Assembly: GCA_965661105.1 (NCBI GenBank)
Contig: CBFICR010000003.1
Span: forward strand, 1 to 64,000
From: Eutrophocola sp965661105
Lineage (GTDB): Bacteria; Pseudomonadota; Gammaproteobacteria; Pseudomonadales; Pseudohongiellaceae
Direction of reading: 5' to 3'
Length of the DNA stretch: 64,000 bases
This document shows positions 16,372-25,892 of this stretch, piece by piece. Position 1 is the first letter of the stretch. Each line of letters opens with the position of its first letter. Below the pieces are notes generated by a model. It had not been told where the DNA came from, did not search any database, and saw only the letters and a list, made by a program, of their open reading frames with translations. Both the position numbers and the translations under genes were made by a program.

Positions 16372-17361
16372 ATGGGAATTTTTGTTTCCGCGATCTATAT
16401 AGTATTTGGATTTGCGGGGTTGATCTGGAGCGCAGACCGATTTGTACTGGGCGCTTCAACTACTGCTCGTAATCTTGGTGTTTCTCCTCTTGTCATTGGT
16501 CTGACCATCGTTGCCTTTGGCACCTCGGCACCTGAAATATTTACCTCTGCCTCCGCGTCTTTGCAGGGTGCGCCCAGTATTGCTATAGGAAATGCCCTCG
16601 GTTCAAATATTGCCAATCTCGGGATCGTGCTGGCACTGACAGTACTGCTTCATCCCATCGAAATCCCGCTATCACTTCTTAAAAAAGAGCTTCCAGCACT
16701 GCTTGGAGTATCCGCACTGTGCTTTGTGCTCTTTTATGACCTCACCCTGAATCTATTTGACGGCTTGTTGCTGTTGGTAGTTCTTGCCGTTTTTGCCTGG
16801 CGCCTGATGAAAAATATGAAGTTTCTGGAAAAGGACCATGTTTCTGGCGACAATGACATCATCAATGCCGAGGAGGTAACCGAGTATATTGATGATGATA
16901 TGTCCACACCAAAGGCCCTGGCATTACTGGCTTTTGGTCTTGTATTACTCATTATCAGTTCCAATATCCTGGTAGAGGGGGCACGCAGCATAGCGACAAG
17001 CCTGGGCGTCAGTGAACTGGTGATAGGCCTCACAGTGATGGCTGTAGGGACCAGCCTGCCCGAACTCGCAACGTCCATTACCAGTGCCTTCAAAGGGCAT
17101 TACGACCTGGTACTGGGAAATATCATTGGCTCCAATATAATGAATATCCTGCTGGTACTCCCGGTGCCGGCTTTTCTATCGCCGTTTGTGATGGAACCTG
17201 AAGTATTAACCCGGGACTACCCCACCATGATGATTATCACCCTGGGCTGTACTTATTTTTTATACATGCTGGCGCGTCAGGGCAAAAAAATCGGTAGAGT
17301 GGCTGGTACAGTTTTATTGGGTATGTATATCGCTTACACTGCAAGCCTTATTATCGGCTAG
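16372..17361 (+). CDS. Calcium/sodium antiporter YrbG/CaxB family
   Basis: Product of 329 residues from ATG 16372 with AGGA seven bases ahead. There are ten or so membrane segments in two homologous halves, each with the ion-binding alpha-repeat: GLTIVAFGTSAPEIFTS with GNALGSNIANLG in the first half, and GLTVMAVGTSLPELATS with GNIIGSNIMNIL in the second. The acidic residue in each GTSxPE is the expected cation ligand. The family exchanges Ca2+ for Na+ or K+ at the inner membrane. yrbG lies between mla and kdsD in E. coli as well, so the position is conserved. It probably heads a long plus-strand unit through kdsD, kdsC and lptCAB. Confidence 0.9.
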   Translation: MGIFVSAIYIVFGFAGLIWSADRFVLGASTTARNLGVSPLVIGLTIVAFGTSAPEIFTSASASLQGAPSIAIGNALGSNIANLGIVLALTVLLHPIEIPLSLLKKELPALLGVSALCFVLFYDLTLNLFDGLLLLVVLAVFAWRLMKNMKFLEKDHVSGDNDIINAEEVTEYIDDDMSTPKALALLAFGLVLLIISSNILVEGARSIATSLGVSELVIGLTVMAVGTSLPELATSITSAFKGHYDLVLGNIIGSNIMNILLVLPVPAFLSPFVMEPEVLTRDYPTMMIITLGCTYFLYMLARQGKKIGRVAGTVLLGMYIAYTASLIIG

Positions 17362-17382
17362 TTAGGACAACCACATTCAGAT

Positions 17383-18354
17383 ATGGATAAATCTGCGCTT
17401 AAGAATAGCGCCATTCGCACCATTGAACTTGAAAAGTCTGCCGTTGCAAAACTCATCGAACGCATTGATGATGAGTTCTTTACTGCCTGCGAACTGATAC
17501 TTGCATGCCAGGGGCGCGTTATCGTCATGGGCATGGGCAAATCCGGGCACATAGCCAACAAGATTGCAGCCACCCTTGCCAGTACCGGCACCCCGGCACA
17601 TTTTGTTCATCCGGCCGAAGCCAGTCATGGCGATATTGGCATGGTGACGGCGAACGACGTAGTCATTGCCATTTCCAATTCCGGTACTACTGCAGAAATA
17701 GAAACTATTCTGCCAATCCTGAAAAGAAAGGCCGTTCCGCTCATCGCCCTTACCGGTAATCCGGGGTCACTACTGGCCCGTGAAGCCAATGCCAGTCTTG
17801 ATGCCAGCGTAGAACTTGAAGCCTGCCCTTTGGGGCTTGCCCCAACCACAAGTACCACGGCAGCTCTGGTAATGGGCGATGCGCTGGCCATGGCTCTGCT
17901 TGAGGCGCGCGGATTTACAGCAGAAGATTTTGCCTTTTCACATCCCGGTGGCAACCTGGGCCGGCGTCTGTTACTGAAAGTAGCCGATATCATGCATCAG
18001 GGTGACGACATACCCCGGGTCAGTGAAACCACTACAGTAAGAGATTCGCTACTGGAAATGTCGGTTAAAAAACTCGGCATGACAACTATTACCAATGACA
18101 AGGGTGAAGTATGCGGTGTATTTACCGATGGCGATTTGCGCAGATTCCTGGACAGTGGCAGTGATATCAATGTCACCAGGATTGAGGAAGTAATGACCAG
18201 TAGCTATAAATCAATCCATGGCAACTCGCTGGCCTCTGAAGCCGCAAAAATTATGCAGGATAATGAAATCTATTCACTCATGGTTTTGGATGCGCAGGAA
18301 CAGTTTCATGGCATAGTTACCATGCACGACTTATTAAAAGCCAACGTCGTCTAG
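17383..18354 (+). CDS. kdsD: Arabinose-5-phosphate isomerase
   Basis: Product of 323 residues. It isomerises ribulose 5-phosphate to arabinose 5-phosphate, the first step of Kdo synthesis for LPS. Residues ~35-180 form the SIS sugar-isomerase domain (GRVIVMGMGKSGHIANKIAATLASTGTPA, then SHGDIGMVTANDVVIAISNSG and TSTTAALVMGDALAMAL). Two CBS domains fill the C-terminal third (from ~205, beginning VADIMHQGDDIPRV, and ~270, VMTSSYKSIHG). It starts 21 bases after the antiporter stop and is followed by kdsC at 37 bases, so the two Kdo genes are coexpressed. Confidence 0.96.
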   Translation: MDKSALKNSAIRTIELEKSAVAKLIERIDDEFFTACELILACQGRVIVMGMGKSGHIANKIAATLASTGTPAHFVHPAEASHGDIGMVTANDVVIAISNSGTTAEIETILPILKRKAVPLIALTGNPGSLLAREANASLDASVELEACPLGLAPTTSTTAALVMGDALAMALLEARGFTAEDFAFSHPGGNLGRRLLLKVADIMHQGDDIPRVSETTTVRDSLLEMSVKKLGMTTITNDKGEVCGVFTDGDLRRFLDSGSDINVTRIEEVMTSSYKSIHGNSLASEAAKIMQDNEIYSLMVLDAQEQFHGIVTMHDLLKANVV

Positions 18355-18391
18355 TGAGCAATAACCAAAATTATCGTTGAGTAGACAGACT

Positions 18392-18922
18392 ATGGAAAAC
18401 AAGCCGCAAATCGATTTACTGGCCTCGAACATTAAATTACTGGTACTTGATGTTGACGGCATATTGAGTGATGGCAAATTGTACTTTGCCAACAGTGGCG
18501 AAGAGATTAAGGCCTTCAACACGATGGATGGCCTGGGCCTGAAACTGTTGATGCAGGCCGGCATCGAGGTAGCACTGATTACCGGAAGAAAATCCGAAAT
18601 TGTTACAACACGAGCCAGTAACCTGGGCATCAAACATGTTTTTCAGGGTAGCGATGACAAGCTTGATATTCTCGACGCACTGGTAAACACACTGGGGCTT
18701 GATTATTCCAGCATTGCCTATGCCGGTGATGATTTACCCGATCTTGCCTGCATAAAAAAAGCACAACTGGGAATTACTGTACCGAACGGACATTTCCTTT
18801 TGAAGGAGTTTGCCGACGCTGTTACTACACGGGAGGGTGGTCATGGCGCCGTCCGTGAAATCTGTGACTGGATATTACAGGCACAGGGTAAATTTGATGA
18901 TGCTGTCAGACCATACCTGTAA
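18392..18922 (+). CDS. kdsC: 3-deoxy-D-manno-octulosonate 8-phosphate phosphatase
   Basis: Product of 176 residues from ATG 18392; an upstream in-frame TTG at 18377 is possible but has no better ribosome site. HAD phosphatase of the C0 type without a large cap: motif I LLVLDVDGILSDG (two catalytic Asp), motif II IEVALITGRKS, and motif IV YAGDDLPDLACI. It removes phosphate from Kdo-8-P to give Kdo. The length is that of the tetrameric KdsC family. It lies between kdsD and lptC in the conserved LPS block. Confidence 0.95.
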   Translation: MENKPQIDLLASNIKLLVLDVDGILSDGKLYFANSGEEIKAFNTMDGLGLKLLMQAGIEVALITGRKSEIVTTRASNLGIKHVFQGSDDKLDILDALVNTLGLDYSSIAYAGDDLPDLACIKKAQLGITVPNGHFLLKEFADAVTTREGGHGAVREICDWILQAQGKFDDAVRPYL

Positions 18923-18952
18923 TTTTTTGATTATTGAGCCTGTGATTCAGGC

Positions 18953-19585
18953 ATGACATTTACCTTGCCTACAAAAACACCGACATACAGCCAGCAAGTC
19001 ACCCCTCGCAGTAGCTTAAAGAAGCACTTGCTGGCGATATTACTGTTGTCCGTTGTTATGTACTACCTGCTTGATAGCGCCACCGATGAAGAGATTCTTG
19101 CTATAAATCGTCTGCTGGAACTGCAGGCCCAGGACTACGATTATTTCATGGCGGATGTGGACAGTGTGCATTACCTGGAAAGTGGCTTTGCGGATTATCG
19201 TTTCCAGGCAAGTCGACTGACCCATTTTCCCAACCCGGAAATAAGCATTCTTGATACCCCCAGATTTTTACTGTTCAGCGAGGACAATTCAACATGGGAA
19301 ATCAAGGCTGCAAACGGTAGCATTGAGTTTGACTCAACAAAAAACCAGGACCGCCTGGAACTCAATGAAAATGTTATTATCAATGGCCTTACAGCTGATG
19401 GCAGAGCAATCAATATCTATACTGACACCCTCACCATTTATCCAGAGGATAAACTGTTGAGCACACAAAGCCCTGTTGTATTTGAAAGCGAGGGCTTTCG
19501 CTCTACCAGCGTTGGAATTACTGCAGATCTCACTACCAGTATTTTCAGACAAATGGCCGATGGACAATTTCGCTATGACAACTAG
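18953..19585 (+). CDS. lptC: LPS export protein LptC
   Basis: Product of 210 residues from ATG 18953. One N-terminal membrane anchor (LLAILLLSVVMYYLL) is followed by a beta-jellyroll periplasmic domain with the family features YFMADVDSVHY, ASRLTHFPNPE and the closing GITADLTTSIFRQMADGQFRYDN. LptC hands LPS from the LptB2FG extractor to LptA. It is about 20 residues longer than E. coli LptC because of a Thr/Ser-rich N-terminus. It overlaps lptA by 11 bases, which suggests coupled translation. Confidence 0.92.
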   Translation: MTFTLPTKTPTYSQQVTPRSSLKKHLLAILLLSVVMYYLLDSATDEEILAINRLLELQAQDYDYFMADVDSVHYLESGFADYRFQASRLTHFPNPEISILDTPRFLLFSEDNSTWEIKAANGSIEFDSTKNQDRLELNENVIINGLTADGRAINIYTDTLTIYPEDKLLSTQSPVVFESEGFRSTSVGITADLTTSIFRQMADGQFRYDN

Positions 19586-20117
19586 ACCACGTCTTATTTT
19601 TACTAAACTGCTTTTGGCTTTGATGCCGGTGTTGCTGTTACTGGCTTCCAGAAGTTTTGCGCTACCCGAAGATGCCGAGCAGCCTGTTCTGGGGACTTAT
19701 GACAATAGTCTGCTATTGCTGGACGAGGGCAAGCAGATTTTTTATGGCAGTGCCGGGACACCCGCTGAAATTACCCAGGGAACATTAAAAATATCCGGAG
19801 AGGAAATAAGCATCGAGCGGATTGATGGCGAGATCAAGAAGATTACAGTCACTGGTTCTCCTGCCCGTTACCAGCAAAAACCCGCTGTCGATCAGGCTAT
19901 GGTAGTAGCCGAAGGACTAACCATTACCCTGGATTATGATGCCCAGCATTTATCAGTAGATAATGAAGCCCGATTCAGTCAGGCAAATGACCTCTGGAGT
20001 GGCTGCCATATAGATTACTATCTGGAAAGCCGACAACTGTCCTCGCCACGTTGTGACAGCGGTGAACAAGCCAGGTTCATACTCTCTCCCCGGAATGAAC
20101 AACCGAACCCAGAATGA
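19575..20117 (+). CDS. lptA: LPS transport periplasmic protein LptA
   Basis: Product of 180 residues from ATG 19575, giving a clean signal peptide (basic TTRPR, hydrophobic LLLALMPVLLLLA, cut after SFA). An upstream in-frame ATG at 19560 is the alternative. The mature part is an OstA-like beta-jellyroll with repeated strand pairs (EITQGTLKISGEEISIER, KKITVTGSPARYQQ, LTITLDYDAQHLSVDNEARF). LptA monomers stack to form the periplasmic bridge for LPS between LptC and LptD. The start overlaps the end of lptC, and the stop overlaps the lptB start. Confidence 0.92.
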   Translation: MTTRPRLIFTKLLLALMPVLLLLASRSFALPEDAEQPVLGTYDNSLLLLDEGKQIFYGSAGTPAEITQGTLKISGEEISIERIDGEIKKITVTGSPARYQQKPAVDQAMVVAEGLTITLDYDAQHLSVDNEARFSQANDLWSGCHIDYYLESRQLSSPRCDSGEQARFILSPRNEQPNPE

Positions 20118-20839
20118 AAATACTCAAAGCGCTTAACCTGGCAAAATCCTACAAGGGCAGGAAAGTAGTTTCCAATACCTCCATGGAAGTACGCAGCGGC
20201 GAAATCATCGGTCTGCTGGGCCCCAATGGTGCCGGCAAGACGACTTCTTTTTACATGATTATTGGCCTGGTTCGCGCAGATCATGGCAAGGTGTTTATAG
20301 ATAATGAAGATATCACCAGGGCGCCCATGCATGTCAGGGCCAGAAAAGGACTTGGTTACCTGCCGCAGGAAGCCTCTATCTTCAGAAAATTGACGGTGAA
20401 GGACAATATCCTGGCCATCCTGGAAACAAGGCCTGAGCTGAGCAAGGCTCAGCAGGAAGAAAAAGCACTTCAGCTAATGCAGGAATTTCATATCGGCCAC
20501 ATTGCCAATACGCTGGGGATGAGCCTGTCCGGTGGAGAAAGACGGCGAGCAGAAATTGCCCGGGCACTGGCAATTGATCCAGCCTTTATCCTGCTTGATG
20601 AGCCCTTTGCCGGCGTAGACCCCATCTCGGTTAACGATATCAAGCAGATAATACGCAATCTGAGCGAACGGGGAATCGGGGTGTTGGTGACGGATCATAA
20701 TGTCAGGGAAACCCTGGATATCTGTCAAAAGGCCTATATCGTCAATGAGGGCTCTATCCTTGCAGCTGGCACACCGAAAGAAATACTTGATAATCAACAG
20801 GTTAGAGAAGTATACCTGGGCCATCAATTCAGGCTTTAA
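20114..20839 (+). CDS. lptB: LPS export ABC transporter ATPase LptB
   Basis: Product of 241 residues, overlapping lptA by 4 bases (ATGA). Walker A GPNGAGKTT, the Q-loop at YLPQEASIFRKL, signature LSGGERRR, Walker B FILLDEPFAGVDP, and the switch His in VTDHNVRE. It powers extraction of LPS from the inner membrane with LptF and LptG, which are encoded elsewhere. The end of the tight lptCAB cluster is followed by a 251-base gap before rpoN. Confidence 0.97.
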   Translation: MKILKALNLAKSYKGRKVVSNTSMEVRSGEIIGLLGPNGAGKTTSFYMIIGLVRADHGKVFIDNEDITRAPMHVRARKGLGYLPQEASIFRKLTVKDNILAILETRPELSKAQQEEKALQLMQEFHIGHIANTLGMSLSGGERRRAEIARALAIDPAFILLDEPFAGVDPISVNDIKQIIRNLSERGIGVLVTDHNVRETLDICQKAYIVNEGSILAAGTPKEILDNQQVREVYLGHQFRL

Positions 20840-20911
20840 GCTTCTTCAGGAAAATCCTGATTATTCCGGTTCGTCAGTAAAGCAGAGTGCTTTTAAGCCC
20901 TGAATTACCTG

Positions 20912-20917
20912 TATAAT
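20912..20917 (+). promoter_or_regulatory. Candidate -10 element upstream of rpoN
   Basis: A perfect TATAAT lies in the lptB-rpoN gap (20840-21090). No good -35 hexamer is present at 16-18 bases, so this is a weak call. It would give a leader of about 170 bases. Confidence 0.3.
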
Positions 20918-21090
20918 CCCACGCTATTACTCAGGGCACTAAATCAATGCAATAATCATTCCTGATATAAGGAAATTGTGTCACCTTTGCCCGAAATTTG
21001 CTATTCTTGCGCACCTGATCAGGGTCCTTCACAGCCTGAATAGACTTCAACGCTGCCAAGTGAAAAGTCAAATACTCTATATCAATATTT

Positions 21091-22629
21091 ATGAAATTAT
21101 CGCTCCAGTTAAAATTGGGTCAACAACTTACCATGACCCCTCAATTGCAACAGGCAATCCGCCTGCTGCAACTCTCTACGCTGGATCTGCAACAGGAAAT
21201 CCAGGAAGCACTGGAATCCAATCCACTGCTGGAAATAGATGAGTCATCAGAGACAAATGATTCATCAGATTCCGGAGACTCAAGTGATGATGCTGATTTC
21301 TCCAGGAATGACGAATTTACTGCCAACATAAACTCCCAGTCATCTGAATCAAACCAGAAACCGGAGCAGGATCAGAATGACGATTTTGCCAGTGGCGACA
21401 ATTGGGAAGACAAGTCTATTCCGGACGAGCTCTCCACCGACAGCAGCTGGGATGATATTTATACCAACACCACCCTTCCTGCGTCATCCTCCAGCGGCGC
21501 GAGCGGTGATGATTTTGATTTTGAATCACGTAATACCAAAGTAGATACCCTGCAGGATCATCTCAACTGGCAGCTCAATCTCACGCCGATGTCTGATGGT
21601 GACAGACTGATTGCCATGGCCATTATCGACGCTATCGACCCCAATGGTCAGCTCACTGCGACGATTGAATCCATTCACGCTTCGTTAATACGGGAACTCG
21701 ATATTGATGAAGAAGAAGTGCTGGCTGTATTACATCGTATTCAACAATTTGACCCGGTGGGTGTTGGCTACCGGGATTTAAAAGAATGCCTGGGCCTGCA
21801 ACTTAAACATATCGATCAGGACTTTCCCGGTGTGGAAACAGCAGAACGAATAATTGAGAATCACCTGCCCCACCTGGCCAGCCATGATTACAGCCATATA
21901 CTCAAAGCCCTGAAGCTGAAAGAGCCTGAATTAAAAGAAGCACTGAAAATTATTCTCAGCCTGAATCCCAGGCCTGGCTCGGAAATCACCGAGTCTGACA
22001 CAACATATGTTATACCCGATGTGTTCGTCACCAAGAAGAATGGTGTCTGGCAGGCTGAATTGAATCCGGAGACAGCGCCAAAAATTCGTGTTAATCCCGA
22101 ATATGCCATGCTCGCCAACAGCAAGAGTAGCGATGCTGATAATACGTTTATCAAGGAAAACCTGCAGGAAGCACGCTGGTTTATCAAGAGTCTTCATAGT
22201 CGCAATGAAACTCTTATGAAAGTATCCAACAAGATTATTGAGCATCAGGCGGGCTTTCTGGATTATGGCGACGAAGCAATGAAGCCACTGGTGTTACATG
22301 ACATCGCCGAAGCGGTTGGCATGCATGAATCAACTATTTCCAGGGTGACCACCCAGAAATACATGCACACGCCGCGGGGTATTTTTGAACTTAAGTACTT
22401 TTTTTCCAGTCATGTTGGCACGGAAGGAGGAGGAGAATGTTCCTCTACCGCCATCAGGGCACTGATAAAGAAACTGGTTGCCTCGGAAAACCCACAGAAA
22501 CCTTTAAGTGATAGCAAGATTACACAATTGCTTTCGGATCAGGGCATTAATATTGCCAGGCGAACAATTGCAAAATACCGTGAATCTTTATCTATCGCGC
22601 CATCAAATGAGAGAAAGCGTCTGCTGTAA
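21091..22629 (+). CDS. rpoN: RNA polymerase sigma-54 factor
   Basis: Product of 512 residues. Region I at the N-terminus (LSLQLKLGQQLTMTPQLQQAIRLLQLS) is the Gln/Leu-rich activator-responsive part. Region II (~45-135) is very acidic and Ser-rich. Region III includes the core-binding part (FDPVGVGYRDLKECL), the HTH (HESTISRVTTQKYMHTPRG) and the RpoN box ARRTIAKYRE near the C-terminus, which reads the -24 element. It directs transcription that needs AAA+ activators, such as the CbrB-like regulator at 37.3 kb. It is followed by ptsN, rapZ and ptsO. The usual hpf gene between rpoN and ptsN is missing. Confidence 0.97.
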   Translation: MKLSLQLKLGQQLTMTPQLQQAIRLLQLSTLDLQQEIQEALESNPLLEIDESSETNDSSDSGDSSDDADFSRNDEFTANINSQSSESNQKPEQDQNDDFASGDNWEDKSIPDELSTDSSWDDIYTNTTLPASSSSGASGDDFDFESRNTKVDTLQDHLNWQLNLTPMSDGDRLIAMAIIDAIDPNGQLTATIESIHASLIRELDIDEEEVLAVLHRIQQFDPVGVGYRDLKECLGLQLKHIDQDFPGVETAERIIENHLPHLASHDYSHILKALKLKEPELKEALKIILSLNPRPGSEITESDTTYVIPDVFVTKKNGVWQAELNPETAPKIRVNPEYAMLANSKSSDADNTFIKENLQEARWFIKSLHSRNETLMKVSNKIIEHQAGFLDYGDEAMKPLVLHDIAEAVGMHESTISRVTTQKYMHTPRGIFELKYFFSSHVGTEGGGECSSTAIRALIKKLVASENPQKPLSDSKITQLLSDQGINIARRTIAKYRESLSIAPSNERKRLL

Positions 22630-22707
22630 TTCACCGCGTTTTTATAAATTTTTCATAAATTATTGAATGTTAAACAAAGAATAAAGCAATAAAGAGAAAA
22701 AATAGTT

Positions 22708-23184
22708 ATGGAACTGAAATCAATCCTGTCCCCTGATCTAACCTTCTGTAATATCCAGGGTGTCAGTAAAAAAAGATTACTGGAAACCAGTGCAGAGCTC
22801 ATTGCCGAAAAAGTCAGCAGTGTTGATGCCAACCAGATATACAATGCCCTGATCGCGCGGGAACAACTGGGTAGCACCGGGCTTGGCAATGGCATTGCTA
22901 TTCCCCATTGTCGTGTACCTAAATGTGAAAACACCATTGGCTGTCTGGTAAAACTGGAACAGGGCATAGACTTTGACGCTATAGATGGCAAACCCGTGGA
23001 TTTACTTTTTTATCTACTGGTACCTGAAAACACTATTGAAGGGCACCTCGAAGTATTAAGAAATCTGGCCGAGCGTTTTAATGATAGCGCCTACTGCGCA
23101 AATTTAAGAGGCTGTACCAACAATGCCGACCTCTTTGCTACAGCAACAGCAGAACTGGTAAAACCGGAAAAAACAGCTGGCTAG
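22708..23184 (+). CDS. ptsN: Nitrogen PTS EIIA component PtsN
   Basis: Product of 158 residues. PTS EIIA-2 domain with the phospho-acceptor His67 in GNGIAIPHCRVP and a hydrophobic core VDLLFYLLVPENTIEGHLEVLRNLA. PtsN receives phosphate from NPr (PtsO) and regulates potassium transport, phosphate response and nitrogen metabolism rather than sugar uptake. It lies 78 bases after rpoN and 76 before rapZ, the standard arrangement in gammaproteobacteria apart from the missing hpf. The EI-Ntr gene ptsP is not in the window. Confidence 0.95.
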   Translation: MELKSILSPDLTFCNIQGVSKKRLLETSAELIAEKVSSVDANQIYNALIAREQLGSTGLGNGIAIPHCRVPKCENTIGCLVKLEQGIDFDAIDGKPVDLLFYLLVPENTIEGHLEVLRNLAERFNDSAYCANLRGCTNNADLFATATAELVKPEKTAG

Positions 23185-23260
23185 GCATTTAATTACGGCA
23201 ATAATTGATGAAGCTGATTGTTAGCAGCGGATTTTTGGCAATTGAATACGGCAGAGTCTA

Positions 23261-24118
23261 GTGAAACTTATTGTTATCAGTGGAAGGTCCGGATCCGGCA
23301 AGAGTACCTGTCTTCATGTACTCGAAGACATCGGATACTATTGCGTTGATAACCTGCCAGCAAGCATGCTGGGAACACTTACTGAACGTGTCAGTAGTGA
23401 TATGCATCCTGAATTCCAGGAAGTTGCCGTCAGTATTGATGCCCGCAATATTTCAGAAGACCTGGAAAAGTTTCCGCATATTTTTGAGAGCCTGGACGGC
23501 AACAAAATAGAACGCCAGATTATTTTTCTGGATGCCGATGACAATACTCTGCTGAAACGCTTCAGTGAAACTCGCCGCAGACATCCACTGACAAGCGACA
23601 AGCTGGGGTTACTGGAAGCCATAAAAAAAGAAAAGTTGTTGCTGGCACCGATTATTTCGCTTTCCAATTTGACGATTGATACCAGCACCCTGTCGCTTCA
23701 TCAACTGCGTGACATAATCAAAAACCGTGTCACAAGTAAAGCTGGCACTGGTCTGGCAGTACAATTTCAGTCGTTTGGTTTTAAGCACGGGGTACCAGTG
23801 GATGCAGATATTGTATTCGATGTCAGATGCCTGCCCAATCCATACTGGGTAGTTCACCTGCGCAGTTTGAACGGACTTGATAAAGAGGTCACAGACTATC
23901 TGGATTCCCAGCAAGAAGTGCAGGATATGTTCATGGACATCAAAGCTTTCCTGACCCGCTGGCTACCAAGATTTGAAGCAAGTAATAGAAGCTATATAAC
24001 CATTGCTATCGGTTGTACCGGCGGGCAACATAGGTCTGTTTATCTTTGTGAAAAGTTGAAGCTGGAATTTAACACCAAAAGCTATCATGTCCAGGTCAGG
24101 CATAAAGAAATCAGCTAA
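23261..24118 (+). CDS. rapZ: RNase adapter protein RapZ
   Basis: Product of 285 residues from GTG 23261. Walker A GRSGSGKST (residues 8-16) followed by LEDIGYYCVDNLPASML, and the C-terminal IGCTGGQHRSVYLCEKL motif that binds small RNA and sugar-nucleotide ligands in the E. coli protein. RapZ senses glucosamine-6-phosphate and targets the GlmZ sRNA to RNase E in enterobacteria. In this lineage the sRNA partner is unknown. It is cotranscribed with ptsN and ptsO. Confidence 0.96.
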   Translation: MKLIVISGRSGSGKSTCLHVLEDIGYYCVDNLPASMLGTLTERVSSDMHPEFQEVAVSIDARNISEDLEKFPHIFESLDGNKIERQIIFLDADDNTLLKRFSETRRRHPLTSDKLGLLEAIKKEKLLLAPIISLSNLTIDTSTLSLHQLRDIIKNRVTSKAGTGLAVQFQSFGFKHGVPVDADIVFDVRCLPNPYWVVHLRSLNGLDKEVTDYLDSQQEVQDMFMDIKAFLTRWLPRFEASNRSYITIAIGCTGGQHRSVYLCEKLKLEFNTKSYHVQVRHKEIS

Positions 24119-24154
24119 GCCTGGCATCCATTAACCAATTAATAGTAAGCAGTT

Positions 24155-24430
24155 ATGATTGAATCAATAATAACTATCAAGAACAGAACTGGCCTGCATG
24201 CCCGTGCAGCAGCCAAGCTTGTAGAAACTATTTCCGGTTTTAGCAGTACTGTTGAGCTGCGTAATGGCACTAAAACTGTGGATGGTAAAAGCATCCTTTC
24301 AGTAATGATGCTGGCGGCCTCTCCCGGGACTCAACTGACACTAATTGTGAATGGCGATGATGAAAATGAAGTGGTAACAGCAATCACTACACTGGTGGAA
24401 AATAATTTTGGAGAAGATGATCACGTTTAA
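24155..24430 (+). CDS. ptsO: Nitrogen PTS phosphocarrier NPr
   Basis: Product of 91 residues. HPr fold with the phosphorylated His15 in RTGLHARAAAKLV and the second motif GKSILSVMMLAASPGT. It passes phosphate from EI-Ntr to PtsN. It lies 36 bases after rapZ. The acidic C-terminus (NNFGEDDHV) is slightly longer than in E. coli NPr. Confidence 0.95.
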   Translation: MIESIITIKNRTGLHARAAAKLVETISGFSSTVELRNGTKTVDGKSILSVMMLAASPGTQLTLIVNGDDENEVVTAITTLVENNFGEDDHV

Positions 24431-24510
24431 CCACTTCATCCATCAAACTTAATCTTCCTGGAACAGTCAGGCTGTTATACTGAGAAGCACAATACTGGAA
24501 GGCTGTATCC

Positions 24511-25869
24511 ATGATGGATAACACAGACAAAAGCATTCAAACACAGGAACAGCTTGAAGAGTTGGGATCAGCTCTTGAAAGCGGTGCCTTTGTGCGTGTC
24601 AGACGCATGCTGAACGCTCTTCCTGCCGCCACCATCGCCCATCTGCTTGAATCCTCCCCCCATAATGCCCGTGAAGTACTCTGGCAGCTGGTAGAAAAAG
24701 ATAACGAAGGGGAAGTACTTAATTATCTTAACGAGGATATCCAGGCAGATATTCTTGGCAAGTTAAGTCCTGAAGAAGTGGCCTCCCTCACCGAGGGGCT
24801 GGAAACCGATGACATAGCAGATATTCTGCAGCAGCTACCTGAAACGGTAATACAACAGGTACTGCTGGCCATGGACGAGCAGGACCGTAATCGTCTGGAA
24901 GCGGTTTTATCCTACCAGGAAGATACCGCCGGCGGACTACTTAATACTGACACCATCACAGTTCGACGCTTTCACACGCTGGATGTGGTTCTGCGCTATT
25001 TACGGCGTCACAACGAAATTCCGCACATGACTGACAAGATACTGGTGGTCAGCAGAGATGATCATCTGGTTGGCACTTTGCCGCTGCGCACCCTGCTGGT
25101 ATCTGATCCCAATGCCATGGTAGACGAAGTGATGAATACAGATTACCAGGCAATCCCGGTCAGCATGAGCGCCAAAGAGGTCGCTCAACTGTTTGAACGT
25201 ATGGACCTGGTTTCAGCACCTGTTATCAATGAGGATGGCAAACTTCTCGGCCGTATTACTATTGATGACGTGGTCGATGTGATACGGGATGACGCTGATC
25301 ACTCACTGATGGGTATGGTTGGTCTGGACGAGGAAGATGACACCTTCGCTCCTGTCATGAAGACCAGCAAGCGACGCGCATTATGGCTGGGAATCAACCT
25401 TATTACGGCATTTATCGCTGCCTCCGTCATTAGCCAGTTTTCAGCCACCATTGACCAGGTCGTTGCACTGGCAGTATTGATGACCATCGTGGCCAGCATG
25501 GGAGGCGTCGCTGGCAACCAGACACTGACTCTGGTGATTCGCAGTATGGCACTGGGCCAGATCGGTAAAACCAATGCGCGCTGGTTAATGAAGCGTGAAT
25601 TAAAAGTGGCCTTCCTGAATGGCGTCCTGTGGGCATTGGTAGCCGCCATTGTCGCTGCCGTCTGGTTTTCCGACCTAACCCTTGGCTATATCTTTGCCGG
25701 TGCCATGATCGTCAATCTCATGACAGCTGCACTGGCCGGTGCCTTTCTGCCAATGATGCTTAAATCCATGAAAATTGACCCCGCTCTTGCCGGTGGGGTC
25801 GCACTCACCACCATCACTGATGTGGTTGGATTCATGTCATTCCTTGGCCTTGCGGCAATTTTTTATTAA
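24511..25869 (+). CDS. mgtE: Magnesium transporter MgtE
   Basis: Product of 452 residues. Domain order is typical: N-terminal superhelical MgtE_N domain (~30-130, with LSPEEVASLTEGLETDDIADILQQL), two CBS domains (~140-260, beginning YQEDTAGGLLNTD and VSAPVINEDGKLLGRITIDDVVDVI), a connecting helix, then five membrane helices (~285-452) with ASMGGVAGNQTLTLVIR, where the Mg2+ pore residues lie. The cytoplasmic domains close the channel when Mg2+ is high. It follows ptsO by 80 bases and precedes darP by 23. I see no Mg2+ riboswitch in the short spacer. Confidence 0.95.
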   Translation: MMDNTDKSIQTQEQLEELGSALESGAFVRVRRMLNALPAATIAHLLESSPHNAREVLWQLVEKDNEGEVLNYLNEDIQADILGKLSPEEVASLTEGLETDDIADILQQLPETVIQQVLLAMDEQDRNRLEAVLSYQEDTAGGLLNTDTITVRRFHTLDVVLRYLRRHNEIPHMTDKILVVSRDDHLVGTLPLRTLLVSDPNAMVDEVMNTDYQAIPVSMSAKEVAQLFERMDLVSAPVINEDGKLLGRITIDDVVDVIRDDADHSLMGMVGLDEEDDTFAPVMKTSKRRALWLGINLITAFIAASVISQFSATIDQVVALAVLMTIVASMGGVAGNQTLTLVIRSMALGQIGKTNARWLMKRELKVAFLNGVLWALVAAIVAAVWFSDLTLGYIFAGAMIVNLMTAALAGAFLPMMLKSMKIDPALAGGVALTTITDVVGFMSFLGLAAIFY

Positions 25870-25892
25870 CCAATAATGACTTAAAAATACTG

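Noticed and set aside
24431..24510. Mg2+ riboswitch (M-box or mgtA-type) before mgtE
   Set aside because: The spacer is only 80 bases and shows no suitable long structured leader.
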